From: Streptomyces profundus
GTDB taxonomy: Bacteria > Actinomycetota > Actinomycetes > Streptomycetales > Streptomycetaceae
Assembly (NCBI RefSeq): GCF_020740535.1
Contig: NZ_CP082362.1
Location: 5,454,501-5,518,500 of the forward strand
Length of the DNA: 64,000 nucleotides
Direction: 5' to 3'
The number at the start of each line of letters is the position of its first letter. Positions within the stretch are counted from its first letter, which is position 1. Of this stretch, positions 1 through 7,364 are shown piece by piece. The translations under genes were made by a program, and so were the position numbers. Under the pieces are notes generated by a model. The model made no database searches. It had not been told where the DNA came from and saw only the letters and a list, made by a program, of their open reading frames with translations.

Positions 1-189
1 GGCGGTCGAGGCTGGTGCTCCCTCTACGAACACGCCTTCCTGATGCCGGACGCCAGTGAGGTCCGTCTCTACGAGCTGGAGCACGATCTCACCGAGGAGC
101 GCCAGTTGGTCTGCGAGGTCTATGCCGACGAGGCGAGCGCCAGCCGCGCCGCCAGGCGGCACGGCCGGGCGCACGGAGGTGATCGCTGA
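1..189 (+). CDS. C-terminal fragment of an uncharacterised Streptomyces protein (possibly DUF6227)
   Basis: An open frame enters from the left edge and ends at TGA 187-189, giving the last 62 residues of a protein. The visible part reads like the C-terminal half of a small globular domain (SLYEHAFLMP, then LYELEHDL and CEVYADE) followed by an Arg/His-rich end. This pattern reminds me of the DUF6227 family of streptomycetes, whose function is unknown, but that is from memory. It lies 110 bp upstream of rsmD on the same strand. The gap contains TATAGCGT near 252, a possible -10 element for rsmD. The start and most of the protein lie outside the window. Confidence 0.6.
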   Translation, partial: GGRGWCSLYEHAFLMPDASEVRLYELEHDLTEERQLVCEVYADEASASRAARRHGRAHGGDR

Positions 190-298
190 CCCCGGCTCCT
201 GGCCCCGAGGTCCCCCGGCGCACCTCGGCGCGTCCCCGCGCGCCGCGCCGTATAGCGTGGTGCCCCAAGGCCGATGGACATGAGCGCTGTGAGGACCC

Positions 299-886
299 AT
301 GACCCGCGTGATCGCCGGGACGGCAGGTGGACGGCGACTGGCCGTGCCGCCAGGGCAGGGGACCCGGCCCACCTCGGACCGGGCGCGCGAGGGCCTCTTC
401 TCCACCTGGTCCGCGCTCTTCGGACCGCTGGACGGGGCCAGGGTGCTCGACCTCTACGCCGGCTCGGGCGCGGTGGGCCTTGAGGCGCTCTCCCGGGGGG
501 CGGCCCACGCCCTGCTGGTCGAGCCCGATCCCAGGGCCGTCGCCACGATCAGGGCCAACGTCAGCGCCCTCGGCCTGCCGGGCGCCGAGCCGCGCATGGC
601 CAAGGCCGAGCGCGTGGTCGAGTCCCCACCGGAGTCGGCTCCCTACCAACTGGCCTTCCTCGACCCGCCGTACGCGGTCGAGGACGAAGCGGTGGCGCAT
701 GTCCTGCGCTCGCTGCGGGAAGGTGGCTGGCTGGCGGCCGACGCGCTGGTCACCGTGGAGCGGAGCACCAGAGGCGGTGCCTTCCGGTGGCCGACGGGGT
801 TCGAGGGGCTGCGTTCCCGCCGCTATGGCGAGGGCACGCTCTGGTATGGCGGGTTCATCGCCGACGACGAAGGTGACCGGCCGTGA
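299..886 (+). CDS. rsmD: 16S rRNA (guanine(966)-N2)-methyltransferase RsmD
   Basis: RsmD methylates N2 of G966 in 16S rRNA of the small subunit, using S-adenosylmethionine. The 195-residue length is typical. Visible family motifs are RPTSDRAREGLF at about residues 23-34, the SAM-binding loop DLYAGSGAVG at 51-60, and the catalytic DPPY at 122-125 that marks amino-group methyltransferases. The start is ATG at 299. The stop overlaps an upstream GTG of the following coaD frame (GTGA), so the two genes are probably translated together. The rsmD-coaD pairing is widespread in bacteria and supports the call. Confidence 0.95.
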   Translation: MTRVIAGTAGGRRLAVPPGQGTRPTSDRAREGLFSTWSALFGPLDGARVLDLYAGSGAVGLEALSRGAAHALLVEPDPRAVATIRANVSALGLPGAEPRMAKAERVVESPPESAPYQLAFLDPPYAVEDEAVAHVLRSLREGGWLAADALVTVERSTRGGAFRWPTGFEGLRSRRYGEGTLWYGGFIADDEGDRP

Positions 887-912
887 GTGGCCGGCCGAAC
901 GAGGAGAGGCCG

Positions 913-1392
913 TTGCGCCGCGCAGTCTGTCCGGGGTCCTTCGACCCCATCACCAATGGCCATCTCGACATCGTGGCCAGAGCGTCACGGCTGTACGACG
1001 TGGTGCACATCGCCGTGATGATCAACAAGTCCAAGCAGGGGCTGTTCACGGTGGACGAGCGGATCGCCCTGATCGAGGAGTCCGTCAAGAACTACGACAA
1101 CGTCCAGGTCGAGGCGTTCCACGGCCTGCTGGTCGACTACTGCAAGCAGCGGGACATCCCGGCGATCGTCAAGGGGCTCCGCGCCGTCAGCGACTTCGAC
1201 TACGAACTGCAGATGGCGCAGATGAACAACGGGCTCTCCGGTGTCGAGACGCTGTTCATCCCGACCAACCCCGCCTACAGCTTCCTCTCCTCCAGCCTGG
1301 TCAAGGAGGTGGCGGCCTGGGGCGGCGACATCTCCCACCTGGTCCCCGAGGTGGTCCTGGGCCAGTTGAGGCAACGGCTCGCCCGGCCCTGA
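913..1392 (+). CDS. coaD: Phosphopantetheine adenylyltransferase (CoaD)
   Basis: CoaD transfers AMP from ATP to 4'-phosphopantetheine, making dephospho-CoA in the fourth step of coenzyme A synthesis in the cytoplasm. The protein starts MRRAVCPGSFDPITNGH, which holds the nucleotidyltransferase phosphate-binding motif, and has SSSLVKEV near the C-terminus as the second ATP-binding signature. I chose TTG 913 because GAGGAG at 901-906 sits 6 nt upstream and the resulting 159 residues are the usual length. An in-frame GTG at 883, overlapping the rsmD stop, would add ten residues with no family support but could be the annotated start. Confidence 0.93.
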   Translation: MRRAVCPGSFDPITNGHLDIVARASRLYDVVHIAVMINKSKQGLFTVDERIALIEESVKNYDNVQVEAFHGLLVDYCKQRDIPAIVKGLRAVSDFDYELQMAQMNNGLSGVETLFIPTNPAYSFLSSSLVKEVAAWGGDISHLVPEVVLGQLRQRLARP

Positions 1393-1485
1393 GCGCCCCC
1401 ACGAGCCCCCCGCGCGCGCCTCTGCGCGTTTCACGCACCCCGGACGGGTCCCCGTCCGCGTGCCGTTGCCCGTACAGTCGCTTCC

Positions 1486-2607
1486 GTGGACGTACAGCGG
1501 AAACTCGACGAGATCGTCGCGACGGTCAGCAACGCCCGAGGCATGCCCATGTCGGCCTCCTGTGTGATCAACAGGGCCGAGTTGCTCACCGGTCTGGAAG
1601 AGGTGCGCGATGCGCTGCCCGGCTCCCTGGCGCAGGCCAGGGAGGTGCTCGGGGACCGCGAGCAGGTGGTCGCCGACGCGCGCGAGGAGGCCAGGCAGGT
1701 GGTGGAGGCCGCCCGGGCGGAGCGCTCCACGCTGGTCGACGGCACCGAGATCGTCCAGCAGGCCCAGTCCGAGGCGGCCCGCATCCTCGCGGAGGCGCGC
1801 GCCGCCGCCGACGAGATCAAGGTCGAGGCCGACGACTACGTCGACAGCAAGCTGGCCAACTTCGAAGTGGTCCTCGGCAAGACCATCGGCTCGGTCGACC
1901 GTGGTCGCACCAAGCTCCTCGGCCCCGAACGAGGCGACCCGGCCGAGCTGTTGCGGCAGGCGGACGCCTATGTCGAGGCCCAGTTCGGCGCCATCGAGGC
2001 GGTGCTCCGCAAGACGCTTGAGGCGGTGGGCCGGGGGCGGCAGAAGCTCACCGGACACCGCCCCATCGACGAGTTGGCCGAGCATGTGGCGGCCCAGGAG
2101 GCGGCCGACGACGGCCAGCCGACGGACTACTTCGGCCGGCCGGTCGGCGAGCAGGACACCTATGACTACCTGGGCGTTCCGCAGCCCCGGCGGGACGTCC
2201 AGCAGGCGCCCGGGGAGAGCCCGGTGCCGCCGGCGGCCCCGCCGCAGGCCCCCGCCCAGCTGCCGGCGGTGCCGGAGCGGCAGCCCTACGCCACCGCCGG
2301 CTACCCGGCGCAGTCCTATGGCGAGGAGAGCTACGGGCAGGAGTACGGCCAGGGGGGCTATGCCGAGGCCGGCTACCAGGGGGACGGCTACCAGCAGCAG
2401 GGCTCCTACGGACAGACCGCCTATGGCCAGCAGGGCTACGGCGCCGACGGCTACGACTACGGCTCGGCCGCCGCGGAGCCCACGGCCGCCCAGCAGCGGC
2501 AGGGCTACGGCTACCAGGGGCAGGGCGTGCTGGACGAGACCAGCCTCTTCGACACCCAGATGATCGACCCGGAGCAACTGCGCAACTACCAGCAGGGGCA
2601 GCCCTGA
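1486..2607 (+). CDS. DivIVA-like coiled-coil protein with a Tyr/Gly/Gln-rich tail
   Basis: The first about 200 residues of this 373-residue protein form a charged, Ala-rich helical region (heptad-like segments around 55-115) and resemble actinobacterial proteins annotated as cell division initiation or ATP synthase subunit B-like. Such proteins are thought to act in polar growth or envelope assembly, but I know of no firm function for this one. Residues about 240-270 are Pro/Ala-rich. About 270-335 is an unusual tail of SYGQ, GYGQ and GYQ repeats with roughly a dozen tyrosines. The GTG start at 1486 lies between coaD and yceD on the same strand. There is no signal peptide or membrane segment. 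Confidence 0.75.
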   Translation: MDVQRKLDEIVATVSNARGMPMSASCVINRAELLTGLEEVRDALPGSLAQAREVLGDREQVVADAREEARQVVEAARAERSTLVDGTEIVQQAQSEAARILAEARAAADEIKVEADDYVDSKLANFEVVLGKTIGSVDRGRTKLLGPERGDPAELLRQADAYVEAQFGAIEAVLRKTLEAVGRGRQKLTGHRPIDELAEHVAAQEAADDGQPTDYFGRPVGEQDTYDYLGVPQPRRDVQQAPGESPVPPAAPPQAPAQLPAVPERQPYATAGYPAQSYGEESYGQEYGQGGYAEAGYQGDGYQQQGSYGQTAYGQQGYGADGYDYGSAAAEPTAAQQRQGYGYQGQGVLDETSLFDTQMIDPEQLRNYQQGQP

Positions 2608-2636
2608 TCGGCCCCTGATGGCGACGCTCGGGCGGA

Positions 2637-2667
2637 TTGGGCCCCGGGCGGGCCCGTGCCGTATGCT
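2637..2667 (+). promoter_or_regulatory. Possible housekeeping promoter for yceD-rpmF-rnc-mutM
   Basis: TTGGGC at 2637-2642 and TATGCT at 2662-2667 resemble -35 and -10 elements of vegetative Streptomyces promoters. The 19-nt spacer is longer than ideal. The pair sits about 70 bp upstream of the yceD start, in the only sizeable gap before a run of closely packed genes. This is seen by eye only. Confidence 0.35.
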
Positions 2668-2737
2668 GGCCCTTCGGTCGTGAGCACCCCCGGGTGTCAC
2701 GGCTGCCCGCTCGGTTCCCCACTACCCGGGAGCCGAC

Positions 2738-3427
2738 ATGCGCGGTCACCCCGCAGCCCTCGCGAGAAAGCAGACAGCCCTGAACGCCCCGCTGGACCAC
2801 CGAGCCCCTCTCGTGTTCGACACACGTGAGCTGGGGCGGCGTCCCGGTACGCTCAAGCGGCTGTCGCGGACGGTCGAGGCGCCAGCGGATCTCGGGGTCG
2901 AGGTCATCCGGGTGCCCGAGGGGTCTCCGTTGGAGATCGAGCTGCGCATGGAGTCGGTGATGGAAGGGGTGCTGATCACCGGCACCGTCCGTTTCCCGCT
3001 GGCGGGGGAGTGCGTCAGGTGTCTGGAGCCGCTGACCCGCGAGGGCACGGCGGACTTCCAGGAGATGTTCTCCTACCCGGACTCCGAGTTCTCGGCCCGC
3101 TTCGCGGACGCCGGGGACGACGAGGAGGGGGACGAGGAGAGGCTGTTCCTTCAGGGCGACCTGCTGGATCTGGAGCCCGTGCTGCGGGACGCGGTGGTGC
3201 TGTCCCTGCCACTGCGCCCGATGTGTCAGGAGGACTGCCCAGGGCTGTGCCCCGACTGCGGGGTGCCGCTCGCGGCGGATCCGGATCATGAGCACGACGA
3301 GTCCATCGACATCCGATGGGCCGCGCTGCGGGAGTTCGCCGAGGCCAGGTCCTCGGAGGCGCCCGCCGGGCAAGACAAGCAAACGAAGGCTCCCCGCGAC
3401 CGCGGGGACGAACCACAGGAGAATTAG
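2738..3427 (+). CDS. yceD: YceD family protein (DUF177), large-subunit biogenesis factor
   Basis: YceD/DUF177 proteins sit directly upstream of rpmF in most bacteria and are linked to 23S rRNA or large-subunit accumulation; the exact reaction is unknown. The 229-residue protein contains the conserved [10 protein letters not shown] (about residues 90-99) and the C-terminal [13 protein letters not shown] (about 167-179), five cysteines that could bind zinc. The tail after residue 205 is charged and probably disordered. The ATG at 2738 has GGAG about 5 nt upstream. A shorter start near MNAPLDH-like residues would match some relatives but has no good start codon. The stop is 2 nt before rpmF. Confidence 0.88.
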   Translation: MRGHPAALARKQTALNAPLDHRAPLVFDTRELGRRPGTLKRLSRTVEAPADLGVEVIRVPEGSPLEIELRMESVMEGVLITGTVRFPLAGECVRCLEPLTREGTADFQEMFSYPDSEFSARFADAGDDEEGDEERLFLQGDLLDLEPVLRDAVVLSLPLRPMCQEDCPGLCPDCGVPLAADPDHEHDESIDIRWAALREFAEARSSEAPAGQDKQTKAPRDRGDEPQEN

Positions 3428-3429
3428 CC

Positions 3430-3603
3430 GTGGCTGTTCCGAAGCGGAAGATGTCGCGCAGCAACACGCGCCACCGCCGGTCGCAGTGGAAGGCCGCTGC
3501 CCCGAATCTGGTGCGTTGCGAGCGCTGCCAGGAGCCGAGGCTCCAGCACATCGCGTGCTCCAACTGCGGTACCTACAACCGTCGTCAGGTTCTCGACGTC
3601 TGA
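3430..3603 (+). CDS. rpmF: 50S ribosomal protein L32
   Basis: This is the small L32 protein of the large ribosomal subunit, 57 residues, starting GTG at 3430 ([17 protein letters not shown]). It keeps two CxxC pairs (CERC and CSNC), so it is the zinc-binding C+ form. Streptomycetes often also carry a zinc-independent paralogue elsewhere, which I cannot check here. GGAG at about 3418-3421 supports the GTG start, and the upstream gene ends 2 nt before it, so translation of the two is likely coupled. Confidence 0.96.
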   Translation: MAVPKRKMSRSNTRHRRSQWKAAAPNLVRCERCQEPRLQHIACSNCGTYNRRQVLDV

Positions 3604-3622
3604 TCGGCGGGTGACAGGCGTC

Positions 3623-4444
3623 ATGGCACACGCCAGGAGGTCGCAGCCGCAGCCCCAGGCAGCGGCCGACATCGCCGCGTCCCTCGCGACGCTGGAAGGG
3701 CGGCTCGGCTATCAGCTGGAGCCCGCCCTTCTGGTGCGTGCCCTGACTCACCGCAGCTACGCCTACGAGAACGGCGGCCTGCCGACCAACGAGCGCCTGG
3801 AGTTCCTCGGCGACTCGGTGCTCGGTCTTGTGGTCACCGACACGCTCTACCGCCGCCACCCGGATCTGGCCGAGGGGCAGCTCGCCAAGCTGCGAGCCGC
3901 CGTGGTCCAGGCCCGGGCGCTGGCGGAGGTGGCGCGCGGTCTCGATCTCGGCGCCTTCGTCAGGCTCGGCCGGGGCGAGGAGGGCACGGGCGGCCGGAAC
4001 AAGGCGTCCATTCTGGCCGACACCCTGGAGGCGGTGATCGGCGCGGTCTATCTGGACCAGGGCCTGGACGCCGCCGATGCCCTGGTGCACCGGCTGTTCG
4101 ATCCGGTGATCGAGCGTTCGTCCAACCTCGGCGCCGGCCTGGACTGGAAGACCAGCCTCCAGGAGCTGAGCGCGGCCGAGGGCCTTGGCGTGCCCGAGTA
4201 TGTGATCGGGGAGAGCGGCCCCGACCACGAGAAGACGTTCACCGCCGCGGCCAGGGTCGGCGGCCAGACCTACGGCATGGGCACGGGGCGCAGCAAGAAG
4301 GAGGCCGAGCAGCAGGCGGCCGAGACGGCCTGGCGGGCCATTCGCTCCGCCCTCGACGCCGCGGCTGCCGAGGCCGCCGCGAACGCCACGGCCGAGGGGG
4401 AGAAGGCGGACGGCGCCGCCGCCGGCGGGGCTCCCGTTGCCTGA
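3623..4444 (+). CDS. rnc: Ribonuclease III (AbsB-type)
   Basis: RNase III cuts double-stranded RNA in rRNA precursors and mRNAs. The signature [10 protein letters not shown] lies at residues 56-65 with the metal-binding E60 and D64; the second acidic pair is D133 and E136 in [10 protein letters not shown] double-stranded RNA binding domain follows at about 165-240, and the Ala-rich tail is probably disordered. In S. coelicolor this enzyme is AbsB, a global regulator of antibiotic production. I preferred ATG 3623 over an in-frame GTG at 3611. The 3' end overlaps the mutM start by 8 nt. The order rpmF-rnc-mutM-smc is conserved in actinobacteria. Confidence 0.95.
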   Translation: MAHARRSQPQPQAAADIAASLATLEGRLGYQLEPALLVRALTHRSYAYENGGLPTNERLEFLGDSVLGLVVTDTLYRRHPDLAEGQLAKLRAAVVQARALAEVARGLDLGAFVRLGRGEEGTGGRNKASILADTLEAVIGAVYLDQGLDAADALVHRLFDPVIERSSNLGAGLDWKTSLQELSAAEGLGVPEYVIGESGPDHEKTFTAAARVGGQTYGMGTGRSKKEAEQQAAETAWRAIRSALDAAAAEAAANATAEGEKADGAAAGGAPVA

Positions 4445-5285
4445 GCTTCCCGAGGTCGAGGTCGTCCGGCGCGGCCTCGAACGCTGGATCGGCGGGCGGA
4501 CGATCGCCGGCGCCGAGGTGCTCCATCCCCGCGCCATCCGCCGCCATCTCGCGGGCCCGGTCGACTTCGCCGACCGGCTGCGGGGCCTTCCCTTCGCCGC
4601 TCCGCGCCGGCGCGGCAAGTACCTCTGGCTCCCGTTGGGGGACGACGCGGCGCTGCTGGCCCATCTGGGCATGAGCGGCCAGCTGTTGGTGCAGCCGGGC
4701 CGCGCCCCGGACGAGAAGCACCTCAGGGTGCGGATCACGTTCACCGACGCCGCGGCCGGCGAGCTGCGCTTCGTCGACCAGCGCACCTTCGGCGGCCTCT
4801 CGCTCCATCCGCTGCTCGGCGAAGGACTGCCCGACGTCATCGCCCATATCGCCAGGGACCCGCTGGACCCGCTCTTCGACGAGGACGCCTTCCACCAGGC
4901 CCTGCGCCGCAAGCGCACCACGATCAAGCGGGCGCTGCTGGACCAGTCCCTGATCAGCGGGGTGGGCAACATCTACGCCGACGAGGCGCTCTGGCGCACC
5001 CGGCTGCACTACGAGCGCCCCACCGCCACGCTCACCCGTCCGGTCACGACCGAGCTGCTGACCCGCGTCCGCGAGGTGATGACGGCGGCGTTGGCGGTGG
5101 GCGGCACCAGCTTCGACAGCCTCTATGTCAATGTGAACGGCGAGTCCGGTTACTTCGATCGCTCCCTGGACGTCTACGGGCGCGAGGACGAACCGTGCCG
5201 TCGCTGTGCCACGCCGGTGCGGCGGCGCCCCTGGATGAACCGCTCCAGCTACTTCTGCCCGAAGTGCCAACGGCCGCCTCGGTAG
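4437..5285 (+). CDS. mutM: Formamidopyrimidine-DNA glycosylase (MutM/Fpg)
   Basis: MutM removes 8-oxoguanine and formamidopyrimidines from DNA and nicks the strand by beta,delta-elimination. After removal of the initiator residue Pro2 becomes the catalytic nucleophile and Glu3 the acid ([10 protein letters not shown]). K61 matches the conserved phosphate-contacting lysine. A helix-two-turn-helix segment (residues about 150-175, [10 protein letters not shown]) and a C-terminal zinc finger (C254, C257, C274, C277) are intact. The length of 282 residues is normal. The TTG start at 4437 lies inside the end of rnc. The next gene is convergent, with only 4 bp between the two stop codons. Confidence 0.95.
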   Translation: MPELPEVEVVRRGLERWIGGRTIAGAEVLHPRAIRRHLAGPVDFADRLRGLPFAAPRRRGKYLWLPLGDDAALLAHLGMSGQLLVQPGRAPDEKHLRVRITFTDAAAGELRFVDQRTFGGLSLHPLLGEGLPDVIAHIARDPLDPLFDEDAFHQALRRKRTTIKRALLDQSLISGVGNIYADEALWRTRLHYERPTATLTRPVTTELLTRVREVMTAALAVGGTSFDSLYVNVNGESGYFDRSLDVYGREDEPCRRCATPVRRRPWMNRSSYFCPKCQRPPR

Positions 5286-5289
5286 CCGT

Positions 5290-6096
5290 TCAGTAGCCGA
5301 AGGTCTGGGTCCACCACGGTCCGCCGCCGGCGAAGTGCGCGCCGAGGCCCATGGTCGTGAAGTCGCAGTTGAGGATGTTGGCCCGGTGCCCCTCGCTGTT
5401 CATCCAGCCGTCCATCACCGACTGGGCGTCGGGTTGCCCCATGGCGATGTTCTCGCCGCCCATGTTGCTGATGCCGGCGTTGGCCGCGCGGTCCCAGGGG
5501 GTGCGGCCGTCGGGGTCGGTGTGGTCGAAGTAGCCGCGCTGGGCCATGTCCCTGCTGTGGGCGAGCGCCACATTGGTCAGCCCGGCGTCCAGCCGCAGCG
5601 GCTGGCAACCGGCCTGCCCGCGCGCCTGGTTCACCAGGCTCAGCACGGCCTCGGCGGCCTGGACCTCGGGGGAGGCGGGCTGCTCCTCCTGCTGGGTCGG
5701 CGGGTCGCTCGGCTCGGGCTCGGGCTCGGGTGACGGCGAGGACGGCTCGCTGGTCTCCTCGCTGGGGGTGGGGGAGGGGTCCTCGCTGGGCTCCTCGGTC
5801 TCCGGCTCGGCCGACGGCGTCTCCTCGGCCGGCTCCTCCGTCTCCTCGGCCGACTCGCGCTCCGCACCGCGCGTCGCGCGCGGCTCCTCCCGCTCCGGGG
5901 TTGGCTCCGCCGAGGCGAGCGGGGCGCCGGACCGGTTGCCCGCGGCGTCGAGTTCGGTGTCGCTCTCCCCGGTGAAGTGCTGGGTGAGGCCCGGCATCAG
6001 GCCGCTGCCCAGGGCCACCGCTCCCACGGTCAGGGCCGCGGAGGCACCGATGAGTCCGGTACGCGCGTGCCCGCGCCGACGACGATGGCGTCCCAT
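5290..6096 (-). CDS. Secreted or membrane-anchored CAP-domain protein
   Basis: The protein has an Arg-rich N-terminus and one hydrophobic segment (about residues 14-34), then a long Glu/Pro/Ser/Thr-rich linker (about 45-140), and a C-terminal CAP (SCP/PR-1) domain at about 145-268. The CAP motifs [33 protein letters not shown] and [13 protein letters not shown] are all present with the cavity His and Glu residues. CAP proteins of bacteria are extracytoplasmic; their role in streptomycetes is unknown. It converges on mutM. The upstream divergent region (6097-6358) has two dyads that could be operators. Confidence 0.85.
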   Translation of the reverse strand: MGRHRRRRGHARTGLIGASAALTVGAVALGSGLMPGLTQHFTGESDTELDAAGNRSGAPLASAEPTPEREEPRATRGAERESAEETEEPAEETPSAEPETEEPSEDPSPTPSEETSEPSSPSPEPEPEPSDPPTQQEEQPASPEVQAAEAVLSLVNQARGQAGCQPLRLDAGLTNVALAHSRDMAQRGYFDHTDPDGRTPWDRAANAGISNMGGENIAMGQPDAQSVMDGWMNSEGHRANILNCDFTTMGLGAHFAGGGPWWTQTFGY

Positions 6097-6152
6097 GCGC
6101 AGCGCCTCCCTCTGTCTGTCGTGCGGTTGTGTCGTTCCGTTGGCGGCACATC

Positions 6153-6181
6153 CATTTCGAGATCAAAACTTCACTCGAATG
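6153..6181. repeat. AT-rich imperfect dyad upstream of the CAP gene
   Basis: CATTTCGAG at 6153-6161 faces CTCGAATG at 6174-6181, an inverted repeat with one bulged base, in an unusually AT-rich patch of this GC-rich sequence. It lies 57-85 bp upstream of the CAP-domain gene start, so it could be part of that promoter or a repressor site. Confidence 0.35.
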
Positions 6182-6201
6182 GGTGCCGTTTCAACGCGTG
6201 A

Positions 6202-6224
6202 CTGTACGGCATGGCGTGGTACAG
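6202..6224. promoter_or_regulatory. Perfect 6+6 dyad in the CAP/acylphosphatase divergent region
   Basis: CTGTAC at 6202-6207 and GTACAG at 6219-6224 form a perfect inverted repeat with an 11-nt spacer. This spacing suits a dimeric DNA-binding protein. The regulator is unknown and no family consensus was recognised. Confidence 0.4.
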
Positions 6225-6358
6225 AGAAGGGCCGCGAAGGTAAAACAACGGATAGCGTGCGTCACATGCGACGTTCGACACCCGCGCCGGAAGATCGTTC
6301 CGAGGGCCGTGCAGGAGAGCCGAGCGGGACGTGGGAGCCCGGGGAGTCGGCTGACCGG

Positions 6359-6628
6359 GTGCGGATGACCGCCTGGGTGCGCGGCCAGGTCCAGGGCGTC
6401 GGCTTCCGCTGGTACACCCGCGCCCGGGCCCTGGAGATCGGCGAGCTGACCGGCTTCGCCGCCAACCTCGCGGACGGGCGGGTCCAGGTGGTCGCCGAGG
6501 GGGCGCGCGAGCGGTGCGAGCGACTCCTCAACTGGCTGCGCGCCGGCGATACACCCGGCCGGGTGGCCGGTGTCACCGAGATATGGGACACACCGCGCGA
6601 CGGTTACGAGGGCTTCACCATCCGGTGA
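6359..6628 (+). CDS. acyP: Acylphosphatase
   Basis: Acylphosphatase hydrolyses carboxyl-phosphate bonds of small acyl phosphates. The family core is intact: [13 protein letters not shown] supplies the phosphate-binding loop and catalytic Arg, and [13 protein letters not shown] supplies the catalytic Asn. I chose GTG 6359, which gives 89 residues, the normal family size; ATG 6365 is equally possible, and an in-frame ATG at 6266 would add about 31 polar residues without family support. The gene precedes smc, as in other actinobacteria. Confidence 0.88.
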   Translation: MRMTAWVRGQVQGVGFRWYTRARALEIGELTGFAANLADGRVQVVAEGARERCERLLNWLRAGDTPGRVAGVTEIWDTPRDGYEGFTIR

Positions 6629-6961
6629 GCCGCGCCCACGCCGGCTGCGGAAAGCACCCCAAACTGCTTGCCATCCCCGGCGCGACGTGCAAGGCTTCCG
6701 GCTCAAGGAGCTTCCGACGCACCCCCGGCCCCCGATGATCCTCAGGGGCGTGCCCACCCGGCGAGACCCGTGCGAGACGGCGCGCTGGGCGATACGCGGT
6801 GTGATCGTGTTGACCGTCCCACTTTTTGGTGAGACGCTGAAAGTCCCGCGCGGTTCTGCCGGCTGGCCATGGAACACGAGGCAGAGCGCCTGTCGCGGAA
6901 GTTATCCCTCACGACCTACCAACGGCTTCGGTCGGTCACTCAGTGTGGAGGACCATCCATC
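6629..6961. other. Intergenic region between acylphosphatase and the small coiled-coil gene
   Basis: No convincing gene was seen in this 333-bp stretch. It is less GC-rich than its neighbours around 6780-6960. It contains a promoter-like TTGACC at 6810-6815 and a GGAGG at about 6948 that serves the next gene. An in-frame ATG at 6869 would extend the next protein, but those residues do not look coding. Confidence 0.5.
6810..6838 (+). promoter_or_regulatory. Possible promoter of the small coiled-coil gene
   Basis: TTGACC at 6810-6815 is a near-consensus -35 box. With a 17-nt spacer the -10 position holds GACGCT, which is weak. It lies about 125 bp upstream of the ATG at 6962. Offered as a candidate only. 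Confidence 0.35.
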
Positions 6962-7168
6962 ATGGCAAAGGCGCTTCTCGGTCACGTCGGCGGTTTCGAC
7001 CCCCGAGTCCTCGCCGAGATGCGACGGCTTCAGCAGCGCGTCCAGGACCTGGAGACCCAGCTCATCCGGGTTCAGGCCGAAAACGACGCGCTGTCCGCCG
7101 CCGCTCGGCAGAGCGACCGGATGCTTGACGGCATCGACGTGCGCAAGGCGGAGCCCGCCCTGACCTGA
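6962..7168 (+). CDS. Small conserved coiled-coil protein of unknown function
   Basis: This 68-residue protein begins MAKALLGHVGGFDPR and continues with a heptad-patterned helix (RRLQQRVQDLETQLIRVQ, about residues 20-37) typical of a short coiled coil. I recognise it as a small protein widely conserved next to smc in streptomycetes, without known function. The start ATG 6962 has GGAGG about 9 nt upstream. An in-frame ATG at 6869 is less likely. A strong hairpin follows at 7222-7243, so it is probably transcribed alone. Confidence 0.75.
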   Translation: MAKALLGHVGGFDPRVLAEMRRLQQRVQDLETQLIRVQAENDALSAAARQSDRMLDGIDVRKAEPALT

Positions 7169-7221
7169 CCTCGACGAGGAGGCTGGCCTTAGGCGCTAAC
7201 CGCTTGCGGTATATCTCATGC

Positions 7222-7243
7222 GAGGGACGCTTCGGCGTCCCTT
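7222..7243 (+). terminator. Terminator hairpin with UUCG tetraloop
   Basis: AGGGACGC at 7223-7230 pairs with GCGTCCCT at 7235-7242 around a TTCG loop closed by C-G, an exceptionally stable RNA hairpin; an outer G-U pair (7222-7243) can add to the stem. It lies 54 bp after the small coiled-coil gene and 122 bp before smc. There is no clear U tract, which is common in Streptomyces. Confidence 0.75.
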
Positions 7244-7364
7244 CGTCATGTCATGACGTAGTGAGTTCGCTCGCTGACTCAGGCTGGCTTACTCACTGAT
7301 CTGCCCCCCTTCCTCCGCGTCGAAACGGCTAATCCCGGAAGAGCGCCGGGTAAAGTCCGACGGC

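Noticed and set aside
985..2700. Long minus-strand frame opposite coaD and the DivIVA-like gene (571 codons)
   Set aside because: It mirrors the codon pattern of the plus-strand genes, has no recognisable domain and lacks a ribosome binding site.
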